A stretch of 64,000 bases of DNA from assembly GCF_033473495.1 (NCBI RefSeq), contig NC_088942.1:2294001-2358000 (forward strand), given 5' to 3'. The DNA comes from Cercospora beticola. Lineage: Eukaryota > Ascomycota > Dothideomycetes > Mycosphaerellales > Mycosphaerellaceae. The translations under genes were made by a program, and so were the position numbers. The first letter of the stretch is position 1; every line of letters begins with the position of its first letter. The notes below the pieces were generated by a model. The model searched no databases. It saw only the letters and a list, made by a program, of their open reading frames with translations, and was not told the DNA's origin. Positions 43,244-52,834 of this stretch are shown one piece after another.

Positions 43244-45682
43244 ATGATCGCTGACAAGGAGAACGTACCGCCGCTGGCGACAAAGAACCGAACGAGACTG
43301 TATGGCGGCACACCACAAACAGCCGATCGATTGATCAAGCCGTTCAAATGTCCTGGCTCCAACACGCCTACGCGAGCGTCCGAGAAACCCGCGCGCAAGC
43401 GTCGAAAGGTCGACTATGGCGGCGCCGATAACAGCACAGAGGATGGGGAGAAGCCGTACACCAACGACGATCGCCTCGCGCTTGCGACACGAGATGTCAA
43501 TCGCTTTCCTGTGTTCAAGCCCAAGGACAAAGAGACCATGTTCCGTGCGAAGTTTTCGGTGCCATTGAAGAACAAGGACTCTGCTGGATGGAATCCATCG
43601 CGTCCACCTCCGCTGCTAGGACTACGGCAAGGTACCGTCTTTGTCGCAAAGCCACTTCACGATCCCAGCGGGGAATTTGCGATTGTGTTGTTCGATCCTA
43701 CCGTGGATGGCAAGCCGCAGCCGAAGATAGCGGAAGATGCAGAGGAGACGAAACAGAGCGAAGAGGAGACGGAGGAAATACCCAAGCTCGATGAGCCCAT
43801 AATGCACAAGAGCTTGGCTGAGATTCTTGGAATCAAGAAGCAGGTCGTGGAGGAGAGGCCGAAGGTGCCTGTTGTCATCGATCCACGGCTAGCGAAAGTG
43901 CTGCGGCCACATCAAGTCGAGGGCGTCAAGTTCCTGTACAAATGCACAACAGGTCTGATCGATCCGAACGCGGAGGGCTGCATCATGGCAGATGAGATGG
44001 GTTTGGGCAAGACGCTACAATGCATCACGCTCATGTGGACACTGCTGAAGCAGTCACCAGACGCGGGCAAAAGTACGATTCAGAAATGCATCATTGCATG
44101 TCCGTCCAGCTTGGTCCGAAATTGGGCCAATGAACTTATCAAATGGCTTGGAGAAGGCGCGATCGTGCCTTTTGCGGTCGATGGCAAGGCGTCCAAGGAA
44201 GAAATGACACAACAAATGCGTGCTTGGGCTATGGCAACAGGCCGTGCAGTCGTCCGTCCGGTGCTCATCGTCTCGTACGAAACACTACGCTTATACGTGG
44301 ATGAGCTGCGTAATGCGCCCATCGGTCTGATGCTGTGCGACGAAGGCCATCGTCTCAAGAACAGCGAGAGTCAAACATATGAGGCGCTCAATGGGCTCAA
44401 CGTCAAGAAGCGAGTCATTCTCTCGGGCACGCCGATTCAAAACGATCTGTCGGAATACTTTTCACTGCTGAACTTCGCCAATCCAGGTTATCTGGGAACG
44501 CAGCAAGAGTTCCGCAAACAATTCGAAATTCCTATTCTCCGTGGGCGCGACGCAGATGGGACAGATGCCGATCGCCAGAAGGGCGACGAAAGGCTGAAGG
44601 AGCTTCTCACGCTCGTCAACAAGTTCATCATTCGACGCACGAACGACATTCTCTCCAAATATTTGCCGGTCAAATACGAGCATGTCGTGTTCTGCAACCT
44701 TGCACCTTTCCAGCTGGACCTGTACAATTACTTCATCAAGTCTCCGGAGATCCAAAGTCTGCTACGAGGAAAGGGCAGTCAGCCGCTGAAGGCGATTGGA
44801 CTTCTGAAAAAGCTCTGCAATCATCCTGACCTTCTCGACCTGCCCAATGACCTGCCTGGCTCGGAGCACTACTTCCCGGAAGACTTTGTGCCCAAAGACC
44901 TTCGTGGCAGAGATCGAGAAGTCAAGCCGTACTACTCCGGCAAGATGCAAGTCCTCGATCGGATGCTCGCTCGAATTCGTTCAGACAGCAACGACAAGAT
45001 TGTCCTAATCTCCAATTACACACAGACGCTGGATGTCTTCGAAAAGCTGTGCCGGAATCGCTCGTATGGTTGTTTGAGACTGGATGGTACCATGAACGTT
45101 AACAAGCGGCAGAAGCTTGTGGACAAATTCAACGACCCGAATGGAGATGAGTTTGTCTTCCTGTTGTCCTCAAAGGCCGGAGGCTGTGGGCTCAACCTCA
45201 TCGGCGCGAACAGACTCATCCTCTTCGATCCAGACTGGAACCCAGCTGCGGATCAGCAGGCTCTTGCTCGTGTTTGGCGTGATGGGCAGAAGAAGGACTG
45301 CTTCGTATATCGTTTCATGGCTACGGGAACGATCGAAGAGAAGATCTTCCAGCGTCAATCGCACAAGCAGGCGCTATCGTCGTGCGTCGTTGACTCTGCT
45401 GAAGACGTCGAACGGCACTTCAGTCTGGACTCTCTCCGAGAGCTTTTCCAGTACCGTCCTGGCACGACGAGCGACACGCATGACACGTTCAAGTGCAAGC
45501 GCTGCAAGGAAGGTCGGCAATATATCAAGGCTCCTGCCATGCTGTATGGTGATACGAGCACGTGGAATCACTTCACCAACGAGGGTGAGAGTGGGGCGAT
45601 GAGCCGGATACAGGATTTGTTGCTTCGGCAAGAGTGCGCAGAGAAGGATGTCAGCGCAGTGTTTCAGTACATCAGTCATTGA
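43244..45682 (+). CDS. RAD54: DNA repair and recombination ATPase Rad54
   Basis: From ATG 43244 (MIADKENVPP) this is 812 residues, intronless. The Snf2/Swi2 ATPase motifs are complete: motif I DEMGLGKTLQC, motif Ia CPSSLVRNWANE, motif II LCDEGHRLKN, motif III LSGTPIQNDL, then the helicase C part with LISNYTQTLDVFE, LDGTMNVNKRQKLVD, SSKAGGCGLNLIGANR and WNPAADQQALARVWRDGQ. Rad54 remodels DNA with the Rad51 filament during strand invasion. The N-terminus contains KEN at 5-7 and RTRL at 16-19, which resemble APC/C degrons. The reading frame is open to a GTG at 43151, but no ATG precedes 43244. An ACGCGT box and a dispersed repeat lie upstream. Confidence 0.96.
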   Translation: MIADKENVPPLATKNRTRLYGGTPQTADRLIKPFKCPGSNTPTRASEKPARKRRKVDYGGADNSTEDGEKPYTNDDRLALATRDVNRFPVFKPKDKETMFRAKFSVPLKNKDSAGWNPSRPPPLLGLRQGTVFVAKPLHDPSGEFAIVLFDPTVDGKPQPKIAEDAEETKQSEEETEEIPKLDEPIMHKSLAEILGIKKQVVEERPKVPVVIDPRLAKVLRPHQVEGVKFLYKCTTGLIDPNAEGCIMADEMGLGKTLQCITLMWTLLKQSPDAGKSTIQKCIIACPSSLVRNWANELIKWLGEGAIVPFAVDGKASKEEMTQQMRAWAMATGRAVVRPVLIVSYETLRLYVDELRNAPIGLMLCDEGHRLKNSESQTYEALNGLNVKKRVILSGTPIQNDLSEYFSLLNFANPGYLGTQQEFRKQFEIPILRGRDADGTDADRQKGDERLKELLTLVNKFIIRRTNDILSKYLPVKYEHVVFCNLAPFQLDLYNYFIKSPEIQSLLRGKGSQPLKAIGLLKKLCNHPDLLDLPNDLPGSEHYFPEDFVPKDLRGRDREVKPYYSGKMQVLDRMLARIRSDSNDKIVLISNYTQTLDVFEKLCRNRSYGCLRLDGTMNVNKRQKLVDKFNDPNGDEFVFLLSSKAGGCGLNLIGANRLILFDPDWNPAADQQALARVWRDGQKKDCFVYRFMATGTIEEKIFQRQSHKQALSSCVVDSAEDVERHFSLDSLRELFQYRPGTTSDTHDTFKCKRCKEGRQYIKAPAMLYGDTSTWNHFTNEGESGAMSRIQDLLLRQECAEKDVSAVFQYISH

Positions 45683-46482
45683 GCTGATTGATGGAAAATA
45701 TTGTTTTCGAGCAGCGCAAAGCCGCATGAGATGCGGATGCCGTGATGAATAATGACTTATCAGTACAGATAGAAGTGCACTTCGCTGAGCGTTACATGTA
45801 GCAAGTCTGTCACTATTCGGAGCATTTGCCCAAAATCGGGCAGTCCACGTCGCTTCTCGCATCTCGTCGTATCGCCTTCGTAACGCAAAGACGTGGAGTC
45901 TATGCGCCGTGGACCAAGGGTGTGCGGATGGTAGTGAGGCGATTGGCCGTAAAGAGGACTGCTCGTACTCGTACCTGAACATCAGCTAGCGCGATGTCGA
46001 AGAGCTCCAGTACCGTCGGACCTCGCAATGTGGGAGACGAGGATGCGAACGCACGTGGAATCCTATGACACGTGGAGAAAAGGCTAATTGGATGCTCCAG
46101 GTTGCATGCAGGGCTGACATGGGCGCGAAAGGGAAGATACGAGCTGGAAACGAGGTGGAGAAAATGAGGGTATTAGTGAACAGCGCTCGGCGTGTTGGAA
46201 GCTGGATTGGCAAGCTGCGAGGGCGCGGAGACCGTTGGAGGAAACAATCGCGGAAAATGCTGGCAAGGAGTGCAGCGAAACGTTTTGACATATCGTGTAA
46301 TTCTGGAGTGTGGCTAAATAGTAATTACTACTTTACTATTACTACTTACTATTTACCATTACTATTTGGGACATCGAGTAGCGTGGTGACGAATGCAGCC
46401 AATCGATGCAGGTGGACCCCAGGTTTGGATGACGACTTCCACCTCATCTTTTGTTCTTGAACATTCATCCGCACACGAACAG
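45683..46482. other. Intergenic
   Basis: This 800-base region lies between RAD54 and COQ9. Opposed frames near 45986-46291 show no homology. An A/T-rich simple-sequence stretch at 46316-46370 is listed separately. Confidence 0.4.
46316..46370. repeat. A/T-rich TAC/ATT simple-sequence tract
   Basis: This is an imperfect tract made of TACT, ATTACT and TTACTATT units in the COQ9 upstream region. It may simply be a polymorphic microsatellite. Confidence 0.5.
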
Positions 46483-47280
46483 ATGTCCATCAACGGCAAC
46501 ACAATGTCCCTCCGCACGATACTTCGCATGCCGCGCGCGCTCCGCCCGATCCTCCTGCAGCAAGCACGATGCCCGCTGCAACGATCATGTTACCACTCCT
46601 ACGAGCATCCAGAACCACCGCCATACCCCGAACCCGCCGACTCCATTCTTGCCTCCGCGCTCGCCCACGTCCCCGCTAAAGGCTTCACCACTGAAGCTCT
46701 CACCCTTGGAGCCAAAGATCAAGGCTACTTAGACATCACAGCCAGCAATCTGTTTCCCAAAGGCCAATTCGAGCTCATCCGATACTACCTTACTACTGAA
46801 CGCCTCGGCCTGAAAAATTACATACAATTTCCCGAGCCGGCATCCTCACAACACAAACCCCCAGGAACAGGTCAAAAAGTCCGCTCCCTCGTTCTCGCCC
46901 GCCTCCAACGCAATATCGACACGCAGATCCTGCCCCATTGGTCTCAAGCTCTGGGCCACATGTCCCTCGCAGAGAACATCCCAGCCTCATTGAAAGAACT
47001 CGGACTTCTGAGTGATGAAATTTGGTTCTTGGCGGGGGACAAGAGCGTGGATTCTTCGTGGTATACGAAACGTGCGAGTTTGAGTGCTGTGTATGCTGCG
47101 ACGGAGATGTTTCAGACGAAGGATCAGAGTACGGAGTTTAAAGATACGGAAGAGTTTTTGGATCGGAGGCTGGAAGAGATCAGGACTGTGGGAGGGTTTG
47201 TTGGAGGGTTCCGTCAGTGGGCGGGATTCCAAGCTGGAGCGGTGGTGAATTTGTTGAGGAGTAAGGGTGTGAGGGTTTGA
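46483..47280 (+). CDS. COQ9: Ubiquinone biosynthesis protein Coq9
   Basis: The product has 265 residues from ATG 46483; a second in-frame ATG at 46504 (MSLRTILRMPRALRPILLQQ) may be the real start. The N-terminus is basic and rich in R, L and Q, as in mitochondrial targeting sequences. The mature part has FTTEALTLGAKDQGYLDITA, FELIRYYLTTERLGLKN and a C-terminal block with SSWYTKRASLSAVYAATEMF and LEEIRTVGGFVGGFRQWAGF. That is the TetR-like Coq9 domain. Coq9 binds ubiquinone intermediates and presents them to Coq7 in the CoQ synthome of the inner membrane. It is intronless. Confidence 0.93.
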   Translation: MSINGNTMSLRTILRMPRALRPILLQQARCPLQRSCYHSYEHPEPPPYPEPADSILASALAHVPAKGFTTEALTLGAKDQGYLDITASNLFPKGQFELIRYYLTTERLGLKNYIQFPEPASSQHKPPGTGQKVRSLVLARLQRNIDTQILPHWSQALGHMSLAENIPASLKELGLLSDEIWFLAGDKSVDSSWYTKRASLSAVYAATEMFQTKDQSTEFKDTEEFLDRRLEEIRTVGGFVGGFRQWAGFQAGAVVNLLRSKGVRV

Positions 47281-47932
47281 GAGTGTACAATGACGTGATG
47301 AGTCTGCTTTGGTGAACAACTGAATCCCTTTGGTGGGGGAACGAAAGACGTCAGAGTTTCCTCGATATGCTCAAGGGAGATCTGGAAGATGGAGTGCATG
47401 TCATATCGGTCCAGGACGGAATGTCGTCCCGGCACTCCCCATCTTCGGACCGGCAATCTTGAAGCTGTAACCTCCGCAAGACTTGCTCGCAGCGACTGCA
47501 TCATCCGTATGGTCTTTTTCATGGATCTGGTCCAGGTGGGCGTGCGAAGCACGAGGAATCGTGGGAAAGAGGCCTGACATCGACCGGACAACGCGCGCCG
47601 CAATTTTCACAAGCCTCTTAGGTGCCAAGCACAACTCTCTCCTCAGTCGATGCTTTTGGCCATGGCTCACATCGACAGATAGCTGCTTCACTTGCCACGT
47701 CTTGCAGCTTATTTCAGGCTCCTGAAGGACACGAATGCATTGAGATTCAAGGTGATGCTGTGTCACAAGCGTGTAGACTGTGTGCACATGTCTGTGTGCC
47801 AGCCTCATCTCACTCACTTCATTCTGGACCACTATCCAGCTCCAAGTTAAGAGTGTCCGACCAGCTTCATGAGACCTCCTATCAACTTCATCGGTCCTTT
47901 GTCCCAGGACACCACCACTTTCCTAGCACGCG
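47281..47932. other. Intergenic between COQ9 and paralogue A
   Basis: Overlapping frames at 47401-47832 (minus) and 47622-48410 (plus) have no homology; the second merely runs into paralogue A out of frame. The region probably holds the promoter of paralogue A. Confidence 0.4.
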
Positions 47933-49014
47933 ATGGCTTACTTTCTTCGCCATGCCTTCGACTACCACGCCTGCAAAGAGGAAGAATTGCGCAAATTCAT
48001 CAAGGACCGAACAAGAAAAGATGCTGACGCACGGACGTCCAAAGATGAGCTTGTCGTGCAGCTGCAAGGCCTTGACAAGGAGGCGAAGTTTCCATTTCGT
48101 AAGTCAAATCTCGTCTCATCGAACACCGAGGCACAAAAATGCTGTTCGACCCATTATGCTTCAAGCAGAAGTACAAGACATTTGGGCGTTTGTAGAGCTG
48201 ACTTGCCGCAGAAATGCTGCCACCAGAACTTCGCATTGGGGTCTACGAAAACCTCGTCTTCCACCCGAACATACTTCTCGCCTCCAGTTCTACCTACAAG
48301 GAGGCAGAACCTGTGCTTGCCAGGCAGTCCCTTGTCACTACGATATGCATCGACAACATACTGGATCCCACCTCTTTGCACCACCGGCCTGCTGTCAGTA
48401 TCGACGGTAGCCCATGGGCAACTCTACCGCCCGGTGCTCTGCTCTTCACTACCAATACTCTTGAATGCCTCGCCTTGCCGCAGGAGATCGCCTCTAGAGC
48501 CTATATCATTGTCGAGTTCAAATGTGGCGACAGCTCCGAGTGCAGCCTCGCGCTGTATCATCTTACGTCGATCCTAGGTGGAAGCAGCGCGGAAGTGTGC
48601 ATTCGCGCCGACTACCATACTACCGCGTCGTCCTCTTTCTGGTGTCTGGCTAAACTGGGCCAGCGGACGCGATTGAAGCTTGTGGGACTCTGTGCTACTA
48701 TGCGGCAGAACCTGCAAAGCGAAATGACAAGCTCTCAATCCGGTACAAAGCTTTTCGAATGTATGCGCCTTTTGAAGGAGCTTGAACATACTGTAGAGCT
48801 GGCAAAGCGAGCCGGGTTGTCTGCGTTTCCCATCTATGGCCTTCTCCATAGCACACGTCTCTTGTGTGCTCGAGGCAATTTGATCTTCACACAACAGGCA
48901 GACGCGCAGCTAGGCACTTCTCTCGAACGAATGCAGCGCGACGTCGATCGGAGCTCATACGCTCAAGTGAAGAGCCGAGCGCTGGCAACTCTTGCAGGCA
49001 AGCGAGCAGACTAA
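47933..49014 (+). CDS. Paralogue A: SAP-like / F-box-like family protein, two exons
   Basis: Exon 1 is 47933-48098, the intron is 48099-48211 (113 nt) and exon 2 is 48212-49014, giving 322 residues. The N-terminus (about 15-50) reads EEELRKFIKDRTRKDADART then SKDELVVQLQGLD. This helix-extended-loop-helix pattern resembles a SAP domain. After the phase-1 intron comes MLPPELRIGVYENLVFHPNI and then YKEAEPVL, a short version of the F-box/2EXR motif of fungal proteins. The rest contains a DGSPWATLP motif, strands and then a helical end with ELAKRAGLSAFPIYGLLHST. Members B and C share all three parts. No catalytic motif or membrane segment is visible. A role in substrate recognition or DNA contact would be inference. 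Confidence 0.7.
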
Positions 49015-49554
49015 GAACAAATTGGTGGCCGAAGCAAAAGAGGCTTGAGAGTCGGTCAGCAACGCAAGTTCTTGGTACATACATGTCGCAGGAGGGCACC
49101 CATTTGTGGTCTAAATGACATAGCGTCGTTTCGAACACCGCATGCCGCATTGCTTCCCAAGAACCGAGCATCTGCCGGTCCGGCGAGCATTGCTTGCTCG
49201 CATGAGTTGGAGTGATGCGCGATCGCTCAATCCCCTAAGACGAAGCAATGATTGCTGCCGAAAATGAGACCATGTCGAGCAGTTCGCCCAGAATCAGTGG
49301 ATATTACGAGTAGACAAAGGTCTTCTCAAACAAAGAATAGATCTTAGACAAACACTTTGTCGCCTACTTCACCTCAATCACGCTCCAGTGTACTAACGAA
49401 TTGGGCGGCTCTGAAAAGTGACGTTCACCGGAGTGAACGGTGTCCATTCACTGTCATTTTCAAGGTGAATGGCTCTTTCCGGACATGCATCGCATGCTTA
49501 TATGCCTCTTTCTCTTAACTTATACCACATACCTCAAATTCACATACAACAACT
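49015..49554. other. Intergenic between paralogues A and B
   Basis: This 540-base spacer carries the paralogue B promoter with the palindromes at 49422-49472 (listed separately). No gene is supported. Confidence 0.4.
49422..49472. promoter_or_regulatory. Paired palindromes with TTCAC half-sites
   Basis: Two perfect inverted repeats stand next to each other. CGTTCAC-CGGA-GTGAACG occupies 49422-49439, and CCATTCAC, 13 bases, GTGAATGG occupies 49444-49472. Four TTCAC/GTGAA half-sites thus alternate in orientation, 83 to 133 bases before the ATG of paralogue B. Such symmetry suggests binding sites for dimeric regulators; no factor is known to me. Confidence 0.5.
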
Positions 49555-50673
49555 ATGGCGTACTTCCACAACCGCCTCGGCTACTACCGCCTCGACTACA
49601 GCACCTATTCCACGGACGAGCTGCGCTCGTTCGTCAAGAACCGAACCAAGCAAGACTCTGACGAAATGACGAAAGACCAGCTCGTAGCGAAGCTAGAAGC
49701 GCTTGACGATAACTTGATTTTCCCTTTCATGTCTCTGCCTAAAGACATCCGTCTGATCATCTACGACGAACTCGCCTTCCACCCAAACATACTCGCCACG
49801 AGCAGAGGCATCAATGAAGAGGCGAAGCCCATCCTCGACGGACAACACACAGTCACCACTTTGCGCATCGCGAACAGACGAACACCGCCTGAGCGACAGA
49901 ACTACCTGGCCCGGGCCTCAGAGTCTGCCATAAGTGTCAACGACGGCCCATGGATCCATTTTGTCAATCGATACCCAACGATTGATGAAATGGACGATCA
50001 GCTTGCGCTCTGGCCGGCGGAAGTGAAGGAAGCACGTCAGTTGGACATCGAGGTCGACTGCACCCATCCGGACCTGTATCAAATGTCGAAAGTTGTGTAC
50101 TACCTCGCAACACTACTAAGCAACTCATCCAGCCATATTCGCATACGCGTTCATATGCCGCCACCTCCGCCTTCTTCGCCGCGTTCAAAGCGTAATAAGC
50201 CTCCAGAGCCTGTGAAAGGATTGCCGGAGGAACTCGTGCGCGATATGTTCTGGCCTCTGCTCCGGATTTGTCCAAACAACGAATTGGTCCTCGAAGGCTT
50301 TCCGAGAAAGTCAGAAGAGACCTTCAGGGAGGGCATCAGTCGCCAGGAATCGCCATACACTACAGCATTCATTCGCTACAAGACCTTCACGCACCGTGTT
50401 TCCGAACTCATTGACTTGGCTAAAGAAGCAGGCATCCCCTGGCAGTGTGCACTCTTCTTCTCTGCTTTGAAGAGAGCAAACGACACTGCTCACTGTCTTG
50501 TGCCCAGATGCATGACGTATCCAAGTATTGAGGATGAATGGCATCACAAACTTCGGCTGCTCGAAACAGAGGTCTTCGCACAGGGGCGCTTTGACAGGGT
50601 TCAGGCAGCGGCTCTGGAGATCTTGGAGGCGAGAAAGCTCGGAGAGACAATGCAGGACTTGGAGCTAGAATGA
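49555..50673 (+). CDS. Paralogue B: SAP-like / F-box-like family protein, single exon
   Basis: This encodes 372 residues without an intron. Residues 8-50 hold YYRLDYSTYSTDELRSFVKN followed by MTKDQLVAKLEALD, the SAP-like pair. The F-box-like motif FMSLPKDIRLIIYDELAFHP follows with ILATSRGINEEAKPIL. It contains a DGPWIHF motif like A and C, a proline-rich insert (PPPPPSSPRSKRNKPPEP, about 202-219) not present in the others, and a helical C-terminal part with LIDLAKEAGIPWQCALFFSA. The place where A and C have an intron is continuous here, so this copy either lost it or was retroposed. Its product is a little longer than A. The function is unknown. Confidence 0.7.
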   Translation: MAYFHNRLGYYRLDYSTYSTDELRSFVKNRTKQDSDEMTKDQLVAKLEALDDNLIFPFMSLPKDIRLIIYDELAFHPNILATSRGINEEAKPILDGQHTVTTLRIANRRTPPERQNYLARASESAISVNDGPWIHFVNRYPTIDEMDDQLALWPAEVKEARQLDIEVDCTHPDLYQMSKVVYYLATLLSNSSSHIRIRVHMPPPPPSSPRSKRNKPPEPVKGLPEELVRDMFWPLLRICPNNELVLEGFPRKSEETFREGISRQESPYTTAFIRYKTFTHRVSELIDLAKEAGIPWQCALFFSALKRANDTAHCLVPRCMTYPSIEDEWHHKLRLLETEVFAQGRFDRVQAAALEILEARKLGETMQDLELE

Positions 50674-51168
50674 GTAGTCCCTCATTCCGTTTGATCCTTA
50701 CCTTCGATCTTGGAGGCGTCTGGGAGAGCATTTGCTCAGCTTAAGTCTTAACGATCTACTTCTGGCTCCGCTAAGTGTTGTGGTGGACTAACTGCGAACG
50801 AGCTTGCACTCTTGCAGAGTAAGCATTCTCCGCGTACCACACTAAAACGCGAGGCGTGAATTCCATCGTCTCTTGCTTGTACCAATTATCGATTGCGTTT
50901 GCAATAGCAGAAATAATCATTTGCCCTAAGTCCCAGAACACTTTTCCCTCATCTCGCTTGAACCTCGTAAGCTATCTCACGACAGTCGTAACCCCCTCGT
51001 CATGCTTGACGATATGCAAGACAAAGAACATTGGGATCTTGTACGCATAAGCTGTGTTCGCGCTGCTTTGCTGCCCTAGATTCTGTCGCCATTGAGCTAT
51101 TAGCATTTATGCTCTCGTAACACATGAGTGACCATGTAGTCTGGTCGGAGATCTCCTTCATGTCAAAT
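50674..51168. other. Intergenic, convergent paralogues B and C
   Basis: This 495-base spacer lies between two convergent stops. Nothing is supported. Confidence 0.4.
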
Positions 51169-52509
51169 TCATCTCCATCTTCGAGCGGTTTTCTCACGCT
51201 TCTCGAGAATTTTCTCAGCATTGTCCTCAATTTGCTTAAGTTCAATTCGCGAAAACGTCTCTCCTGCCCTTCTCTCGATCATATCAAGAAAAAGTTTATC
51301 GACGGCCGAATCGAAGACTTCGTACCCCCTCGGTGTAAAGACTGGTCCTCCAAGATCTGCAGAAGGAAATGGGGGAAGCCTCATTTGCCGAGCATAATGT
51401 AATGCTTGATAATGAGACGTAGCTGATAGTCCCGCTCTGTGGACGAGGCGCATTCCGGCTTGTACCTCTTCTTCCAGCTCGAGAAAATGGCGAAAAGCGG
51501 TGTTCTCCATGTCAGAACGGGTCTTGGCTAGTGCTCTCAGCGTTGCTCGCGGAAGATTGACGAATGTGACATGGACATTCTTTGCCATCCTGGTCAGCGA
51601 GTAGAGTGCCTGGAAAAGAGTCTTCTTCTCCCGGCGTTGACTCCAATCGTCGGAGCAATCTAGACGCACCTGGATTTCGTGCTTCTTGCCGTCGGCTAAA
51701 ACCGTGGCCAGAAGGTACAGCATGTAACTGGTCTCCAAAATTGAGCTTGTGTCAAGGTGCAGATGGAGCCGAATCTGACTCGCAGATGTGACAGTAACTG
51801 GCCAGGCTGCCAAAAAGCCCTTCAATCCTGCGATATTGGTTGGAACCAATGGAAGGGACGTCCAAGTGCCCCCATCGATTTGTATCTTTGGTCGGACTGT
51901 CAATGACGACGAAGTAGATGTGTCGAGCTTTACGCTCGCCACAAGTCTGGAAAAGACATCCTTAGTCTCTTGATATGTGGATCTGGACGTTGCGAGGATC
52001 TGTGGGTGGAATGCCAGATGCTCGTATACGAGAAGCCGGATATCCAGGGGCAGATCTGCTGTATAGGAGTCAGCGTGGGAAGGATTAGAATCGGCTACAA
52101 TGACGCAGCGAGCGTATGCAGCAAGCCAAAAGAAATATACGTGTAGCAGTCACTTTCGTCTGGGGTCCACCTTCTAGTCTCCGAGCACTAACTACACCTT
52201 GTCGAATTATCGTATAGCCTTTCTCTCAGAAGCTTGTGCAGCGATTCTGGCCCATCTGACTGCTCTGCAGAGTAGGATATGAAGCCAGAATGCATTTCAC
52301 GAGCACTGTGCCATACAAAAAATTACGGTACGTACCGAGATTGACTGTAGTGGCGTTGTCCAACGTCTTGAGCTCTTTTACAAGAGCACCCTTTCGGACT
52401 TCTGGGCAAGTGTCCTGCCAGCTCGGGCCTTCAAGAACTTGCGCATTTCACTGACAGTACAGGTATCGTAGTCGAGTCGCCAGTTTGCACCACTGAGAGC
52501 GAAAATCAT
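51169..52509 (-). pseudogene. Paralogue C: SAP-like / F-box-like family gene, frameshifted in exon 1
   Basis: Exon 1 runs from ATG 52509 to 52336, the intron is 52335-52059 (277 nt, GTACGT...ATACAG) and exon 2 is 52058-51169. The first part reads NWRLDYDTCTVSEMRKFLKA, closely matching B. Then the frame is lost at about 52411-52415 and a TAA (52378) ends it. Shifting by one base restores RKGALVKELKTLDNATTVNL up to the donor. Exon 2 then gives DLPLDIRLLVYEHLAFHPQI and TSRSTYQETKDVF, and runs open for almost 300 codons with the same C-terminal layout as A and B. A one-base deletion in an otherwise well-kept gene is the simplest reading; a sequencing error is also possible. The intron is longer than others here. 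Confidence 0.6.
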
Positions 52510-52834
52510 CCTGTAATAACCAACAAGTGTTTTGTAAGCAGTGCCAGCGTCAGCTGGGGAATAATCTGTATAGACGTGGGCGTTGATAATCCGAGTCGAT
52601 GCCGATTGTTAAGATGGGAAATTGTAGCAGCAGACTGGAACGCGGACCTTCGGTTGAGCCAAGGATGGAGATCAACAATTGAGGCAGCGCCATGTATGAC
52701 CACGTGGTTCTCCACTTAATGAGTGAATAGAGTGCTGTGGATCCGGCCTTATTCTCCTGAACCACAGCTCCAGGATTTCTTTTGGCACTTTCACCCCACT
52801 TGGTTTTACTATCACCCGAGTGTCGCAAGACTAC
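52510..52834. other. Divergent intergenic region between paralogues C and D
   Basis: This 325-base spacer must hold both promoters. No box was clearly recognisable. Confidence 0.4.
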
